Shown here: positions 52,856 through 63,800 of the stretch, piece after piece
Layout of the letters: the number at the start of each line of letters is the position of its first letter
How positions within the stretch are numbered: position 1 is the stretch's first letter
Source of the DNA: Bacteroidia bacterium
Lineage (GTDB): Bacteria > Bacteroidota > Bacteroidia > Bacteroidales > F082
NCBI GenBank assembly: GCA_021287165.1
Contig: JAJTAY010000033.1
Coordinates: 1-64,000 of the forward strand
Direction of reading: 5' to 3'
Length of the DNA: 64,000 nucleotides
The notes under the pieces: model-generated
What the model was told of the DNA's origin: nothing
What the model saw: only the letters and a program-made list of their open reading frames with translations
Databases searched by the model: none
Translations under genes and position numbers: made by a program

Positions 52856-54451
52856 ATGATGCGTAAATCATTCCTGATACTTGTCATCGGATTAATGCTT
52901 GCACCGGCTTTTGCTGTAGCTCAGCAACGTGCCGACCAGAAGGAGACGACGCAAAAGATGGCCGCCACCCTGTTTTTCATCGAAAATTTTTATCTCGATA
53001 CCGTCAACACCCCGCGCCTCACCGAACAGGCCATCATCAGCATGTTGAAAGAGCTTGATCCGCATTCGTCCTATCTTTCAAAGAAAGAAGTTGATGCTGC
53101 CAACGAGCCGCTCGAAGGCAGTTTCGAGGGCATTGGGGTTACCTTTCAGTTGTTTAACGACACCATACTGATTGTTTCGCCCGTGCCGGGAGGCCCATCC
53201 GACAAGCTCGGCATACAGGCCGGCGACAAAATTATCCGCATCAATGGCGAAGAGGCTTTCGGGCCAAAGGTGAACAACAACTTTGTGATGGAACGCCTGC
53301 GCGGCAAACGCGGAACCACTGTAACGGTGAGCATACTGCGCCAGGGCCGCAAAGACCTGATCGACTACACCATCACCCGCGACAAAATACCGATCAACAG
53401 CATAGACGCCACCTTCATGCTGCCCGGAAAAACCGGCTTCATCAAGCTGAACCGTTTCTCGAAGACCTCCATGGAAGAGTTCAAAGCTTCGATGGAACAG
53501 CTCAGGCAGCAAGGCATGGAAAACCTGATACTCGACCTACGCAACAATTCAGGCGGATTTCTCAATACCGCCGTTGAGCTGTCCGACGAGTTTCTGCCTG
53601 CCGGAAGTCTGGTAGTGTACACTGAGGGTCGCAACAGTCCGCGTCAGGACTTCTTTGCCACCAGCAGCGGCAGCTTCGAAAAAGGCAAACTCGTGGTCCT
53701 CATCAATGAAGCCTCGGCATCAGCAAGCGAGATTGTTTCAGGCGCCATACAAGACTCCGACCGTGGTCTTGTGATTGGGCGACGTTCGTTTGGCAAAGGA
53801 CTGGTGCAGAGACCATTCCAGCTTCCTGATGGTTCGGTAATCAGGCTAACCACTGCCCGCTATCACACCCCTACCGGACGCAGCATCCAACGCCCCTACA
53901 ACGATGGCACCGAAAACTATTTCAGGGATATGCAGGAACGCGTGCGTCGCGGCGAACACATGCATGCCGACAGTATTCACTTCCCTGATTCACTTAAATA
54001 TTTTACCAGAGCCGGAAGACTCGTATATGGCGGAGGCGGCATCATGCCCGACATTTTTGTGCCCTTCGACTCCACCCAATACACCGATTATTACTCAAAC
54101 CTTATCCGCAAAGGTGTTTTTAACCGCTTTACCCTAGAATATGCCAACAAGGAGCGTAATAAAATCAAGAAAAACTATCCGCGATTCGAACAATTTAAAA
54201 CCGGATTCAATGTAACTGATAACATTATGAACGATTTTCTTGCGTTGGCCGGAAACGAAAAAGTTGAGTGGAACGAAGCCCAGTTTAAACTGTCGGAATC
54301 CTTGATTCGTCAGCAGATTAAAGCACTGATTGCCAGAAATATATGGGATATGAGTGCCTACTGGGAGATTACCAGCGAAACTGACGAAACCGTTCTGAAA
54401 GCCCTTGAGGTATTGCGTTCGGATGGATTTTTCTCCTACCTGCGCAAATAA
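52856..54451 (+). CDS. S41 family C-terminal processing protease
   Basis: 531 residues with a signal peptide (FLILVIGLMLAPAFAVAQ). Helical N-terminal part, a PDZ domain (about 95-165: EGIGVTFQLFNDTILIVSPVPGGPS, GDKIIRINGEE) and the S41 core with the Ser motif NEASASASEIVSG and Lys motif RRSFGKGLVQ. The C-terminal 120 residues are helical and similar to other Bacteroidota CTPs. It is periplasmic and cuts hydrophobic C-termini of substrates. The stop is 6 bp from the convergent PorP/SprF gene. Confidence 0.92.
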   Translation: MMRKSFLILVIGLMLAPAFAVAQQRADQKETTQKMAATLFFIENFYLDTVNTPRLTEQAIISMLKELDPHSSYLSKKEVDAANEPLEGSFEGIGVTFQLFNDTILIVSPVPGGPSDKLGIQAGDKIIRINGEEAFGPKVNNNFVMERLRGKRGTTVTVSILRQGRKDLIDYTITRDKIPINSIDATFMLPGKTGFIKLNRFSKTSMEEFKASMEQLRQQGMENLILDLRNNSGGFLNTAVELSDEFLPAGSLVVYTEGRNSPRQDFFATSSGSFEKGKLVVLINEASASASEIVSGAIQDSDRGLVIGRRSFGKGLVQRPFQLPDGSVIRLTTARYHTPTGRSIQRPYNDGTENYFRDMQERVRRGEHMHADSIHFPDSLKYFTRAGRLVYGGGGIMPDIFVPFDSTQYTDYYSNLIRKGVFNRFTLEYANKERNKIKKNYPRFEQFKTGFNVTDNIMNDFLALAGNEKVEWNEAQFKLSESLIRQQIKALIARNIWDMSAYWEITSETDETVLKALEVLRSDGFFSYLRK

Positions 54452-54457
54452 AACCGG

Positions 54458-55363
54458 TCAATTACCATAATCCATAAAGCGGGGCGATAGGTAAGCTCCG
54501 CCTTTTTTGTCGAAGCCCAGGCGCAACACCACCTCATGGGTGCCGCTGCTCAGGCCGGCTGTTGGGCCTATGCCAAAATCGTAGCTGTAAGCAATCCTGG
54601 CCCTTTCGGTAATTTTCAAACCTGCCTGAAGAATGAAGGCATCGAGGTGGCGCCAGCCCAGACCGGCGGAGATGATGCCCGTTTCGGCCAAAACAGAGGC
54701 CTGAAGGTAGGACACCTTACCTTGTTTGTGAAAAGACAGCATGCCGTTGACACCCAGATTTTCCGTTGCTTTGAGCAAATAAGAAGCATAGGCGTGATGA
54801 TGAATGGCCACCTTGGAGAGCGAAGCATCGCGCGCCGGGGTGCTGATGTGATTGGCCGCATAACCGAATCCCAGATCTTTGAGCTGAGCGTGAAACCCAA
54901 ACTCAAAGTCAGGTTTGAAGTATTGTTCATCAGGTCGGACGAGCGGTTCATTATTTTCCAGATAAACCAGCTGGCTAAACAGCACAAGTCGTTGATAAAA
55001 CCCTGCCCCCAGACCAAACTGCAGTGTTGCCTCCTCGGCCAGTCTCACCCGATAGGCATAAGCAACAATAAGCCGGCGAAACACTTCTTTGCCAAACTTC
55101 TGGTTTAGGGCAGTCAGCCGGAGACCCATATTGTAATCTTCCAGAAAGTGTTCAAGTCCAAGCATCTGAACTTCAGGCGCATCGGGAAAACCAATCCATT
55201 GCTGGCGACCGCCAAGGGTAAGGTTGATGCGTCCGTTGTCGTCGATCACCGATGGGTTGAAGGCCTGAATGTTTTGGCCGTGATTGCTGAAAAGCACATC
55301 GGTTTGGCCAAAGCCAGGCAAATGTAAAATCATCAGTCCCAGGGCAAATAGTATCTTTTTCAT
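54458..55363 (-). CDS. PorP/SprF family type IX secretion membrane protein
   Basis: 301 residues with signal peptide (MKKILFALGLMILHLPGFGQ). The mature start DVLFSNHGQNIQAFNPSVI and LGGRQQWIGFPDAPEVQ match the PorP/SprF family of 14-stranded outer-membrane barrels, which hold a type IX exported adhesin at the cell surface. It is the last gene of a three-gene cassette and overlaps the upstream OmpA-like gene by 4 nt, like sprF after sprB in Flavobacterium. Confidence 0.9.
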   Translation of the reverse strand: MKKILFALGLMILHLPGFGQTDVLFSNHGQNIQAFNPSVIDDNGRINLTLGGRQQWIGFPDAPEVQMLGLEHFLEDYNMGLRLTALNQKFGKEVFRRLIVAYAYRVRLAEEATLQFGLGAGFYQRLVLFSQLVYLENNEPLVRPDEQYFKPDFEFGFHAQLKDLGFGYAANHISTPARDASLSKVAIHHHAYASYLLKATENLGVNGMLSFHKQGKVSYLQASVLAETGIISAGLGWRHLDAFILQAGLKITERARIAYSYDFGIGPTAGLSSGTHEVVLRLGFDKKGGAYLSPRFMDYGN

Positions 55364-57855
55364 GGCTTGAATTCTTTGGCTTGTTGCAGGCTAACCCGCT
55401 GGTTATCAATATAAGGAACCACAAAGCTATCAGGGAAACCTGCTGCCCTGATCTGATTGCGTAGTGCCTCCGCCTGAGCCAGCGTGAATCGGTCGCCGGC
55501 CTCGTAACGGTAAAGCAGGCCTGAAACTTCTTCGTGAATCTGAATCCCCCCGCCTAAATTGCTGATGGCAGCAAAGTCGGTTTCAGGGTTTCGTCTGGTA
55601 GAGGTGATAAGGAATTGTACCCGGTACACCAGCCTGTTGTTTTTCGGTTCGGGGCGCTTTAGGGCAGTATTCTCGTGCTGCACCGGAGCATTGAGGTCAG
55701 TCACCTGGAAGGTGGTGCGTCGGTTGGCCTGATGTTCTTCTTCGGTGCGGGCGTTTTTCACTACAGGGAAACGCTTTCCATAGCCCTGCGAACTAAGGCG
55801 TGATGGATGTATGCCACTTTGCACCAGATAATCCACCACCGATTTGGCACGCATGGCCGAAAGGCGCTCGTTGTAGTCGGGACGGCCGCGTTCGTCGGTA
55901 TGCGAACTGATCTGTATGCGCATAGCCGGGTTGTCGCGCATCAGGCTTACCAGCTTGCCCAGCTCCATCTTCGACGATTCGCGCAAGGTAGCCTTGTCGA
56001 AGTCGTAATAGATGTTGTTGATCACAATCTCCTTTTTCAGCACGATGGGGGTGAGCTCAAAATCAAGGTCGTAACCATTTTGTCGGTTGAGCAGCATGGC
56101 CATATCCGTTTCAGGCACATTGACTACACGCGATTCGTTGAAGAATCCCTGCCGTTCGACCTTGAGCGTATAAATCCTGTTGACGGGCACTGTGTCGAAC
56201 AGATAGAACCCCTGAGTGTTTGTGATGGCTACACGCTCTGGGAGGCCCGGTCGCACCAGACGGACAGGCTGCCCTGGGATGGGTTGACCGGTTTCGCGAT
56301 GAACCACGATGCCCGACAAGCCAACCGGCCAGGCCATACGGCTTAATCGGAGCACGACGACATCCGGCTCGGCAAAGGCCTTTAAAGTTGTGGTGATATT
56401 GGCTGATTTGTATCCTTCGGCCGTGGCTTCGAGCTCTATTTTAGCCGGTGCACAATGATAGAACGAGAAGCTGCCGTCGGCAGCCGAAACCAAACGCGAG
56501 AGCGTGCCTTGTGGCTTAAGTGCAATTTCTGCTCCCGAAATGGGTGCGGAACTGAGGAACTCTTCCACCCTGCCTTTCACCAGCACGGGCATCGCACAAC
56601 CCTCAAAAAAGTAAACATTGTCGGCACAGCTGCCTTCCCTGCCCGAGCTTAGTGCCCCTGAAGCCGGATTGCCATTCTTTAGGCTCATGCCGAAATCATC
56701 GGAAATTGAATTGAAAGGTGGTGGCAACAACACAATTTTGCTAAAGCCAGCCCCTGAAATTCGGCTGGCAAACAGGTCAAGTCCGCCATATCCCTTGTGT
56801 CCGTTGCTGCTGAAAAATAAAACGCTGTCGCCAGCCAGTGCGGGAAACAATTCCTCGCCGGCTGTGTTGACAAGTGGTCCGGCATTCACAGGCATTCCAT
56901 AGCTTCCGTCGGGCTTCAGGCTGATGCTGTAGATGTCGTTGCCACCATAGCCGCCCGGCAAATTGGCGCTGAAATAGAGCATTTTACCGTCATTCGAAAC
57001 AAAGGGATGGCCATAATGGAATTTCTTATTGATGAACGCCGGCACCCTGGGTTTGGAAAAACTGAAACTCACCGGATCGAAGGTAGCCTCGAGGATGATA
57101 CATCGTTGTTTGCGGTTGTTGCACGAGGTAAAAAAAGCCCTTTTTTGGGTGGCATCCCAGGCAAAGACTCCGGCATTTTTGTTTTTGGCCACAGGTAGTG
57201 GTATGGCCTCGCTAAAGCTGCCATCGGCCCTGGAAATGAACAGATACAGGCGCGAATAATCCTGCATGGTTCGTCCGTCGAAACTGGGAACAAGTCCATC
57301 ATACGGGCGAGAGGAGGTGATTACCAATTCATTGCCCAGCCATCGGGGTGCATAATCGCTGAAGATGGTATTGATGTCCTCTGCTGCTTTTGCAAATCTC
57401 AGGTTTGCTTGTGGAATTCCTGAATGATCTTTCCATACGGCCAGGGTTTCCGTCATGGCTCGTGCCTTTTCGTGCAAGGGGTTGAGCACCAGCGCCCGTT
57501 TTATATAAGCCTGAGCCTTGTCAGCCTCATTGGCCCGCATGGCGGCATCAGCGGCAGCAACCAAAACTTCCACATTCGAGCGCTCCTCACCCAGAGCATC
57601 GTTGTACCATTGCAGCGCTTTCTGAAACTGATTCATGCGGTGATAGGCCCTGGCCGCTTTGCAGGCCAGCTCAAGTTGTTCTTCCTTGCTGGTAGCTTTT
57701 CGGAAAGCTGCATCATACAACCGGGCAGCCCGGGCAAAGTTGTGCACTGCAAAGGCCTTGTCGCCCTGTCGCTCCTGACTGCCCTGGCCTTGAACCATTG
57801 GCGCAGTGAACAACAAAAGCACTGAAATGATGATATGTGTTACAAGCGTTCTCAT
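55360..57855 (-). CDS. PorE-like OmpA family protein with TPR, propeller, CRD and SPOR-like tail
   Basis: 831 residues. Signal peptide (ITHIIISVLLLF-like), then TPRs (about 28-125), PD40/WD40-like propeller blades (about 165-400: KKRAFFTSC, KMLYFSANLPGGYGGNDIY, DSVLFFSSNGHKGYGGLDLF), two carboxypeptidase-regulatory-like domains (about 430-600: VKGRVEEFLSSAPISGAEIAL; LSGIVVHRETGQPIPGQPV), an OmpA domain (about 615-725: ISSHTDERGRPDYNERLSAMRA) and a C-terminal SPOR-like stretch (VYRVQFLITS onwards). The TPR-propeller-CRD-OmpA order equals PorE of the type IX system; the tail is extra. It would tie the surface protein to peptidoglycan. Overlaps both neighbours by 4 nt. Confidence 0.88.
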   Translation of the reverse strand: MRTLVTHIIISVLLLFTAPMVQGQGSQERQGDKAFAVHNFARAARLYDAAFRKATSKEEQLELACKAARAYHRMNQFQKALQWYNDALGEERSNVEVLVAAADAAMRANEADKAQAYIKRALVLNPLHEKARAMTETLAVWKDHSGIPQANLRFAKAAEDINTIFSDYAPRWLGNELVITSSRPYDGLVPSFDGRTMQDYSRLYLFISRADGSFSEAIPLPVAKNKNAGVFAWDATQKRAFFTSCNNRKQRCIILEATFDPVSFSFSKPRVPAFINKKFHYGHPFVSNDGKMLYFSANLPGGYGGNDIYSISLKPDGSYGMPVNAGPLVNTAGEELFPALAGDSVLFFSSNGHKGYGGLDLFASRISGAGFSKIVLLPPPFNSISDDFGMSLKNGNPASGALSSGREGSCADNVYFFEGCAMPVLVKGRVEEFLSSAPISGAEIALKPQGTLSRLVSAADGSFSFYHCAPAKIELEATAEGYKSANITTTLKAFAEPDVVVLRLSRMAWPVGLSGIVVHRETGQPIPGQPVRLVRPGLPERVAITNTQGFYLFDTVPVNRIYTLKVERQGFFNESRVVNVPETDMAMLLNRQNGYDLDFELTPIVLKKEIVINNIYYDFDKATLRESSKMELGKLVSLMRDNPAMRIQISSHTDERGRPDYNERLSAMRAKSVVDYLVQSGIHPSRLSSQGYGKRFPVVKNARTEEEHQANRRTTFQVTDLNAPVQHENTALKRPEPKNNRLVYRVQFLITSTRRNPETDFAAISNLGGGIQIHEEVSGLLYRYEAGDRFTLAQAEALRNQIRAAGFPDSFVVPYIDNQRVSLQQAKEFKP

Positions 57856-60800
57856 TCTCTGACAAGGGTTACTGATCCTTTGACAATGCGGACGGTATTG
57901 CCCTCAAGGTCTTTGATCTCGTGCACATAATAATAGGTGCCGGGCGAAACGGGTGCACCATTGAATTTTCCATCCCAGCCTTCAGTGCCTGAATAGATTT
58001 CGACCCCCCAACGGTTGAACACCCTGATTTGGCTGCCTTTCATGAAACGCTCGTTCACCTGGTCGCCATTGGGCGAAAATGCGTTGATGCGTGTTTCATC
58101 GCCTTCGGGGTCTAAAACAATATAGCCGTTCCACCGGCAGCCCTGAACTGAAACAGCTTCCACACGGAGGCTATCGCCGGGCAACGAAAGTCCGCCGTAA
58201 TAAAAACTTGTTGCCGTTCCTTGCTGAAGCACAGTGGACCGGCTTCGGAAAATGAATGTTGCTCCGGCCATGCCTTGCTGAACATGAAGGGTTTTGGTCA
58301 GCTTGTCATTGAAAAGTTCAAAAGTTGGCAAGGGGTTAACTTGCACAATGGCTGAGGCCTGAGCGCTGCAACCAAAGCCATTGGTAACCCGTACGGCATA
58401 AGTAGTTGTTTGCGATGGGTTTACCTGAATCGTCGTCCCCGTTTGCGGCGGCTGGGTCAGCCATTGATAGTCCAAACCTCCCGAGGCCGTGAGCGTTACA
58501 TGCTCACCCAAACACATTGCCCCGCCACCAGTAATGGCAGCCTGAGGCACAGTATAGAGCAGCACCTGAGCCGAGCCCTGCATTAAAGCTGCGCAGCCGG
58601 CACCTGATCTAACTGCTTCAACAGTATAAGTACCAGCAACTGCCGGGGTATTGAACGAAATAGGATTACCTGTCCCTAACTTTTCCTGCACCATAGTGCT
58701 TCCGTTGTGCATTAGGCGATAGGTCACACTGGTCTCCGAGCCTGTTAGATAAAGTGCAATATTGTTGTCGTTGGCACAGGCTGCCCCTCCGCCAAAAAGG
58801 ATAAAGCTCTGAGGCGGAGGCAGAATGCTGATCATGGCCGATCCGCTCATGAGCTGAGCACAACCGCTTTGGTTGGATGCACGCACGGTGTAGGTACCGG
58901 CCGATTGAAGCCTGCCAAAACTAAGCGGATTGCCGGTGCCAAAAACACTCTGCCCCGTTTCGAACCCATTGCGCAACAAATGATAGGTGATTCCCGACTG
59001 TGAGCCGCTGAGCCCGATTTCGACACCCTGACCACCGGCACAGGCCGAACCTCCGCCCGTGATTGTAAAAGAGGCAGGCAGCAAAAAGACGACTACACGA
59101 ACTGAGTCGGTGCGAAGCTGCGTTCCATCTGTAACCCGCAGATAATACCATGTGCTGACCGAAGGATAAACCTCCACACTGGGCTGAATGCTTTGCAAAC
59201 CGGCAGGCACCGACCACCACTGGAAACTGTATTGACCACTACCGCCCTGAGGCATTGCTGTTAGGCGCACACTCTGGCCGGGACACACCTGCGAAGCATT
59301 GGCAATAATCTGGGTATTAAGTGGCCCACCGGTAATGTAAACCACCGTTTGGGCGCTTGAAGCGCAGCCGCTGATCAAATCGGTTACTGTGAGTGTAAAG
59401 ACCACGCTGGCGTCGAGGGCAACGGTCATGGTCTGAAGCTGGTTGGGGTTTACAACTTTGTTGGAGGGATGCCACTGGTAGGCAAAGCTTCCGGAGCCAC
59501 CGGAAACACTTGCCGTGAGCAGGGCAGTGCCGCCAAATGGCACAGTGTAGGCCGGCGTAAGCTGAAGCTGTAGCGCAGGAAGCATATTGATGAAAGCAGA
59601 ACCCGCCATGGATAAAACGCAAGAAGTTCCCGTCCGTTGGGCTATAACTGTATAAACTCCTGAAATGCCAAACTGCCCGAACTCCAGGGGTAAACCCGTG
59701 CCGGAAGCCTGCATAATCAGCTGGTTCTGATTACGATAGAGCGAATAAACAACTCCTACCTCAGAACCACTCAAACTTAAAACACCTCCCGGTGAAGGTG
59801 AACAAAAACTGCCCCCGCCCACCATACTAAACAATTGCGGAAAAGGATTAACATCCACTGCCTGTTGTGCCGTGGCCTGCTGCTGACCATCGGATATGGT
59901 GAGCGTAATCAAATCAGGCTGAACGGCCTGATAGCGCAGTTGTGCCGCTGTGCCAAGCAGTTGGCCTGCGCTGTTGCGCCAGGCATAGGTGTAATTGCCG
60001 GTGCCGCCACCGGGTATTGCCGTGAAACGGATGGTATCGCCCTGACAAACATTGGAAGAAGATGCGGTCAGACCAGCTGTGAGCGGAAGCCCGGTAACCA
60101 CCACCATACTCTGCGCCGGTTGACTGGCACAACCCGTAACCGTATCGGTGGCTGTGAAATAGAACAAAGTGGTCTGTTGCAGCGGTAATGTACTGGTAAT
60201 GAGATTACCCGGCTCAACCACAAGGTTTTGAGGTGTCCAAAGGAAACGCATGTTTTGCTGGTTTCCGGCCACGCTGGCCGCCAGTGGAGCCGACTGTCCA
60301 GCCTGTATCTGTTGCAGCGGATTGACCAATACTAATGGCCGCAACGCGGTTTGAACCACTGCAGAACCTGTCATAATTCGGCTGCATCCAGCAGTGCTGC
60401 TGGCCCTTATGGTGTATTCGCCCTGAAGGCTGATGTTGCTGAAAGCCAGCACTTGTCCTGTGCCAGGAAGCGATTGGCCTGTTGGCACTCCATATCTGAG
60501 TAGTTCATAGGTAATGTCGGGCTCCGAGCCGCTCAGGCTCAGTGCCAAACCCTGATTGCCTTCGCAAACATAGCCCCCGCCACTCAGGCTGAACAGCTGT
60601 GGAGCATTGCGGACTAACACCTCGAGCGAATCGGAAACCTGAAGCTGGCCATCGCTCACAGTGACTATGTAGCGGGTTGTCTGCAAGGGTGTTACTTTCA
60701 GCTGGTTACCAAAAAAGTTCAAACCGGCCGGCACGGAACGCCATGTGTATGAATAGGTGCCGCTTCCGCCAGAGGCCAGGGCAAAAAGACTTACTTCAGT

Positions 60801-63800
60801 TCCCGGACAAACGGACGACTGGCTTGCAACAAGGTTTAATCCAAGATTTGAAGCTGTATTCTCGACAAATACAACGGCGTAATCTTCGGCTGTTCCACAG
60901 CCTCCAGTCTGTGCCGTGGCGGACATTCTGAAAAGTGTTGTCTGGTTCAGGGGCACTGTAGTAGGCTGCACCGCCTGGGGGTTGATCAGCTTCGGGGCAG
61001 GCTCCCACATCAACTGATAATTACTGCCTCCGGCAACCACCTGTCCTTCGAGCGTTACCTGTCCGCCTGATGCGATGTTTTTGTCAGGACCGGCATTCAC
61101 AATAAGCGAAACTCCGGCCGCAACCGTGGCCGTTCCGTTCATATTGATCTCACAGCCTCCGGGCAAAGTGCGTGCCTTTGCGTAATAATTGCCCGGCTGA
61201 TTAAATTGTCCGAACACTAATGTTGATCCGTTGCCCGTAAGCGAGGCTACTTCGTTGCCTTCCCTGATTAAGGCATAGCGCACCGAAGGTTGCGACCCGC
61301 TGAGCTTTATTTCGGGCATACTGCCACCCTGGCAGGCCAAACCTCCGCCCTGCAATGAAAACACCTGAGGCATTGGCGAAACGTTGATGGCGATGGTGTC
61401 TCTGGCTGAATTTACCCCGTCGGAAACAGTGAGCACATAGCTTGATGATTGATGAGCCAAAACTTGCAGGGTTTGATCCCAGGAATAAAATCCAGCAGGA
61501 ATTGATGACCAGTGGTAGGTGTAGTTTCCGTTTCCTCCTGTGGCATAGGCCGATAATTGAACCATGGTGCCCTGGCAAACCTGTGTTTGCGAGGCAGTGG
61601 CCTGAGCCTCAAGCGGACTTCCGGTAACCACTACGGTTACATCATCGGGCAGGCTCTGACAACCTGTGGTCTGGTCGGTTACCAGAAAAGCAAAAGTTGT
61701 GGTTTGGGTCAAGGGTTTGGTGGCTGTTTGTTGAGCCGAAGCTTGCACCACCAGTGAGGCAGGCGACCATGAAAAGGAAAACAATCCCGAACCTGCCGTG
61801 GCCGAGCCCTGAAGTACGGTACTGGTGCCAAATGGTATCGTTTTATCGCTGCCTGCGTTGGCCACAGGTAATGGACGTGCTTCGACCGAAACCTGACCGG
61901 GAAAGTTCCTGCCGCATAGCTGCTGAAGATCGAAAGCCTGAATGCTGTAAACCCCACTTTGTGACTGCTGACCAAAACTCAGTACCGTACCGCTGCCCTG
62001 ACGCACCACCCCGGTGGCCTCACCATTGCGAAACAAGCTGTAGATAACATTGCCCTGAGAGCCGCTCAAACCAACCTCCGGAGCCAATGAACCGGCACAA
62101 AACGATCCCCCACCGGTGAGTTGAAATACCTGCGGGGCGGGCCTTACAGTGATTAGTACCGAATCGGTAAAGGTGGCAAAACCATCCATGATGCTCACGC
62201 GATATCTGGTGGTTTGTTGCGGATTAACCTCAGGATTAAACGATTGAGAGGAAAAGCCAGGAGGGTTCGAAGTCCAGCTGTAGGTATAATTGCCGGAGCC
62301 TCCCGATGCCAGCACCGTGAGCTGAACGGGCTGTCCGGGACAAATGGAATAGGCCGAAGCTGACAGCTGAGCACTTAATTGATTGCCTCCCGTCACAAAA
62401 ACAATGGCCTCGTTCTCGTTGCTCACACAAGTGGATTGCTGATCGGTAACCCTGAGTTTGAAAAGTTTAGTGGCCGTAAGAGGTAAGGTGGCAGCCTGAG
62501 CCGAATTGGGGTTAATCAAAAAATTCTCGGGTGACCAGCTGAACTGGTAAATGCCAGAGCCACCGGAAGCCGAACCGCTGAGCAGGGCGGTTTGCCCGCT
62601 TTGGATGGTTTGGTTGCCTCCGGCATTAGCGATGGGAAGAGGTGTAATGCTCACATTGGCCTCATCGCTCATATTCCGCTGACATTGGGTGCTGCTGTTG
62701 ATCGCCCTGACGCTGTAAACCCCTGCCTGAGTCTGAGGCCCGAAGCTGAGCGCATTTCCTGTTCCGGCAACCGAAGCGAGTGTAAGTCCCTGTCGCACCA
62801 ACTCATAAATTATTCCTGATTGCGAACCGGATAGCCCAAGCACCCTCCCACTGCCATCCTGACAATAAGAACCTCCTCCTGTGATGGAGAACGTAGTCGG
62901 CAAAGGGTTTACGGTTATCGTGATGCTGCTGCTAAGGCTTTGGTTTCCGTCATTAATCTGAATGTGGTAAGTAGTTGTTACTGTGGGACTAACAACGATT
63001 TGCGCCTCGTTCGACGTAAAACCCGAGGGCGTGGATGTCCAGCTGTAGGTGTAAATGCCATTGCCTCCGCCGGCAGATGCCTGAAGTTGTACTTGTTCGC
63101 CAGCACAAATGATATTGGCAGTGGTGGTGATTGACACGGTGAGCGGACCTCCGGCAGCCACCACAAATAGACTGTCGGCCTGGCTCAGGCATTGCGAACT
63201 CAGGTCGCGGGCCACCACTGTAAAAAGCCTTGACTGATAAAGCGGAATGGTGGACGTCGTGGCCTGGGTAGGGTTCACGACAAAAGAGGCCGGCTGCCAC
63301 TGATAGCCATAGCTGCCCGATCCTCCGCCACCAGTAGCAGTGAGTAGTGCAGTTTGTCCGGTGGTTATACTAATGTCGTCGCCAGCAAACACCTGTGGAA
63401 CAGCTTGTTCAATTACCTGTGCATTGCCTGCCATCTGCCGCGTGCATCCTGTTTGCACATTGCTTGCCCTGATGGTGTAATAGCCGGTTTCGGGTATGGC
63501 GCCAAACGAAAGTGTAAACCCTGTTCCTTGTCGAATGTTGCCCAAAGCATTCCCGTTTCGGTAAAGTTCGTAAACCACCCCTTGCTCTGAACTGCTCAGG
63601 AAAATTTCCGGAGCAGCCGCCCCAGAACAATAGCTCCCGCCGCCCAGCACGGTGAAATTGGCAGGTAAAGGGTTAACCTTGATTTCCACCTCGTTGAGCA
63701 TGAAAATACCGCAACCCGTACCCCCATTTATACCTTTTATGGCGTAGATTCCGGGCTGATTGAAAACACCCATGCTGATGCCCGAACCTGTGCCAGGCAC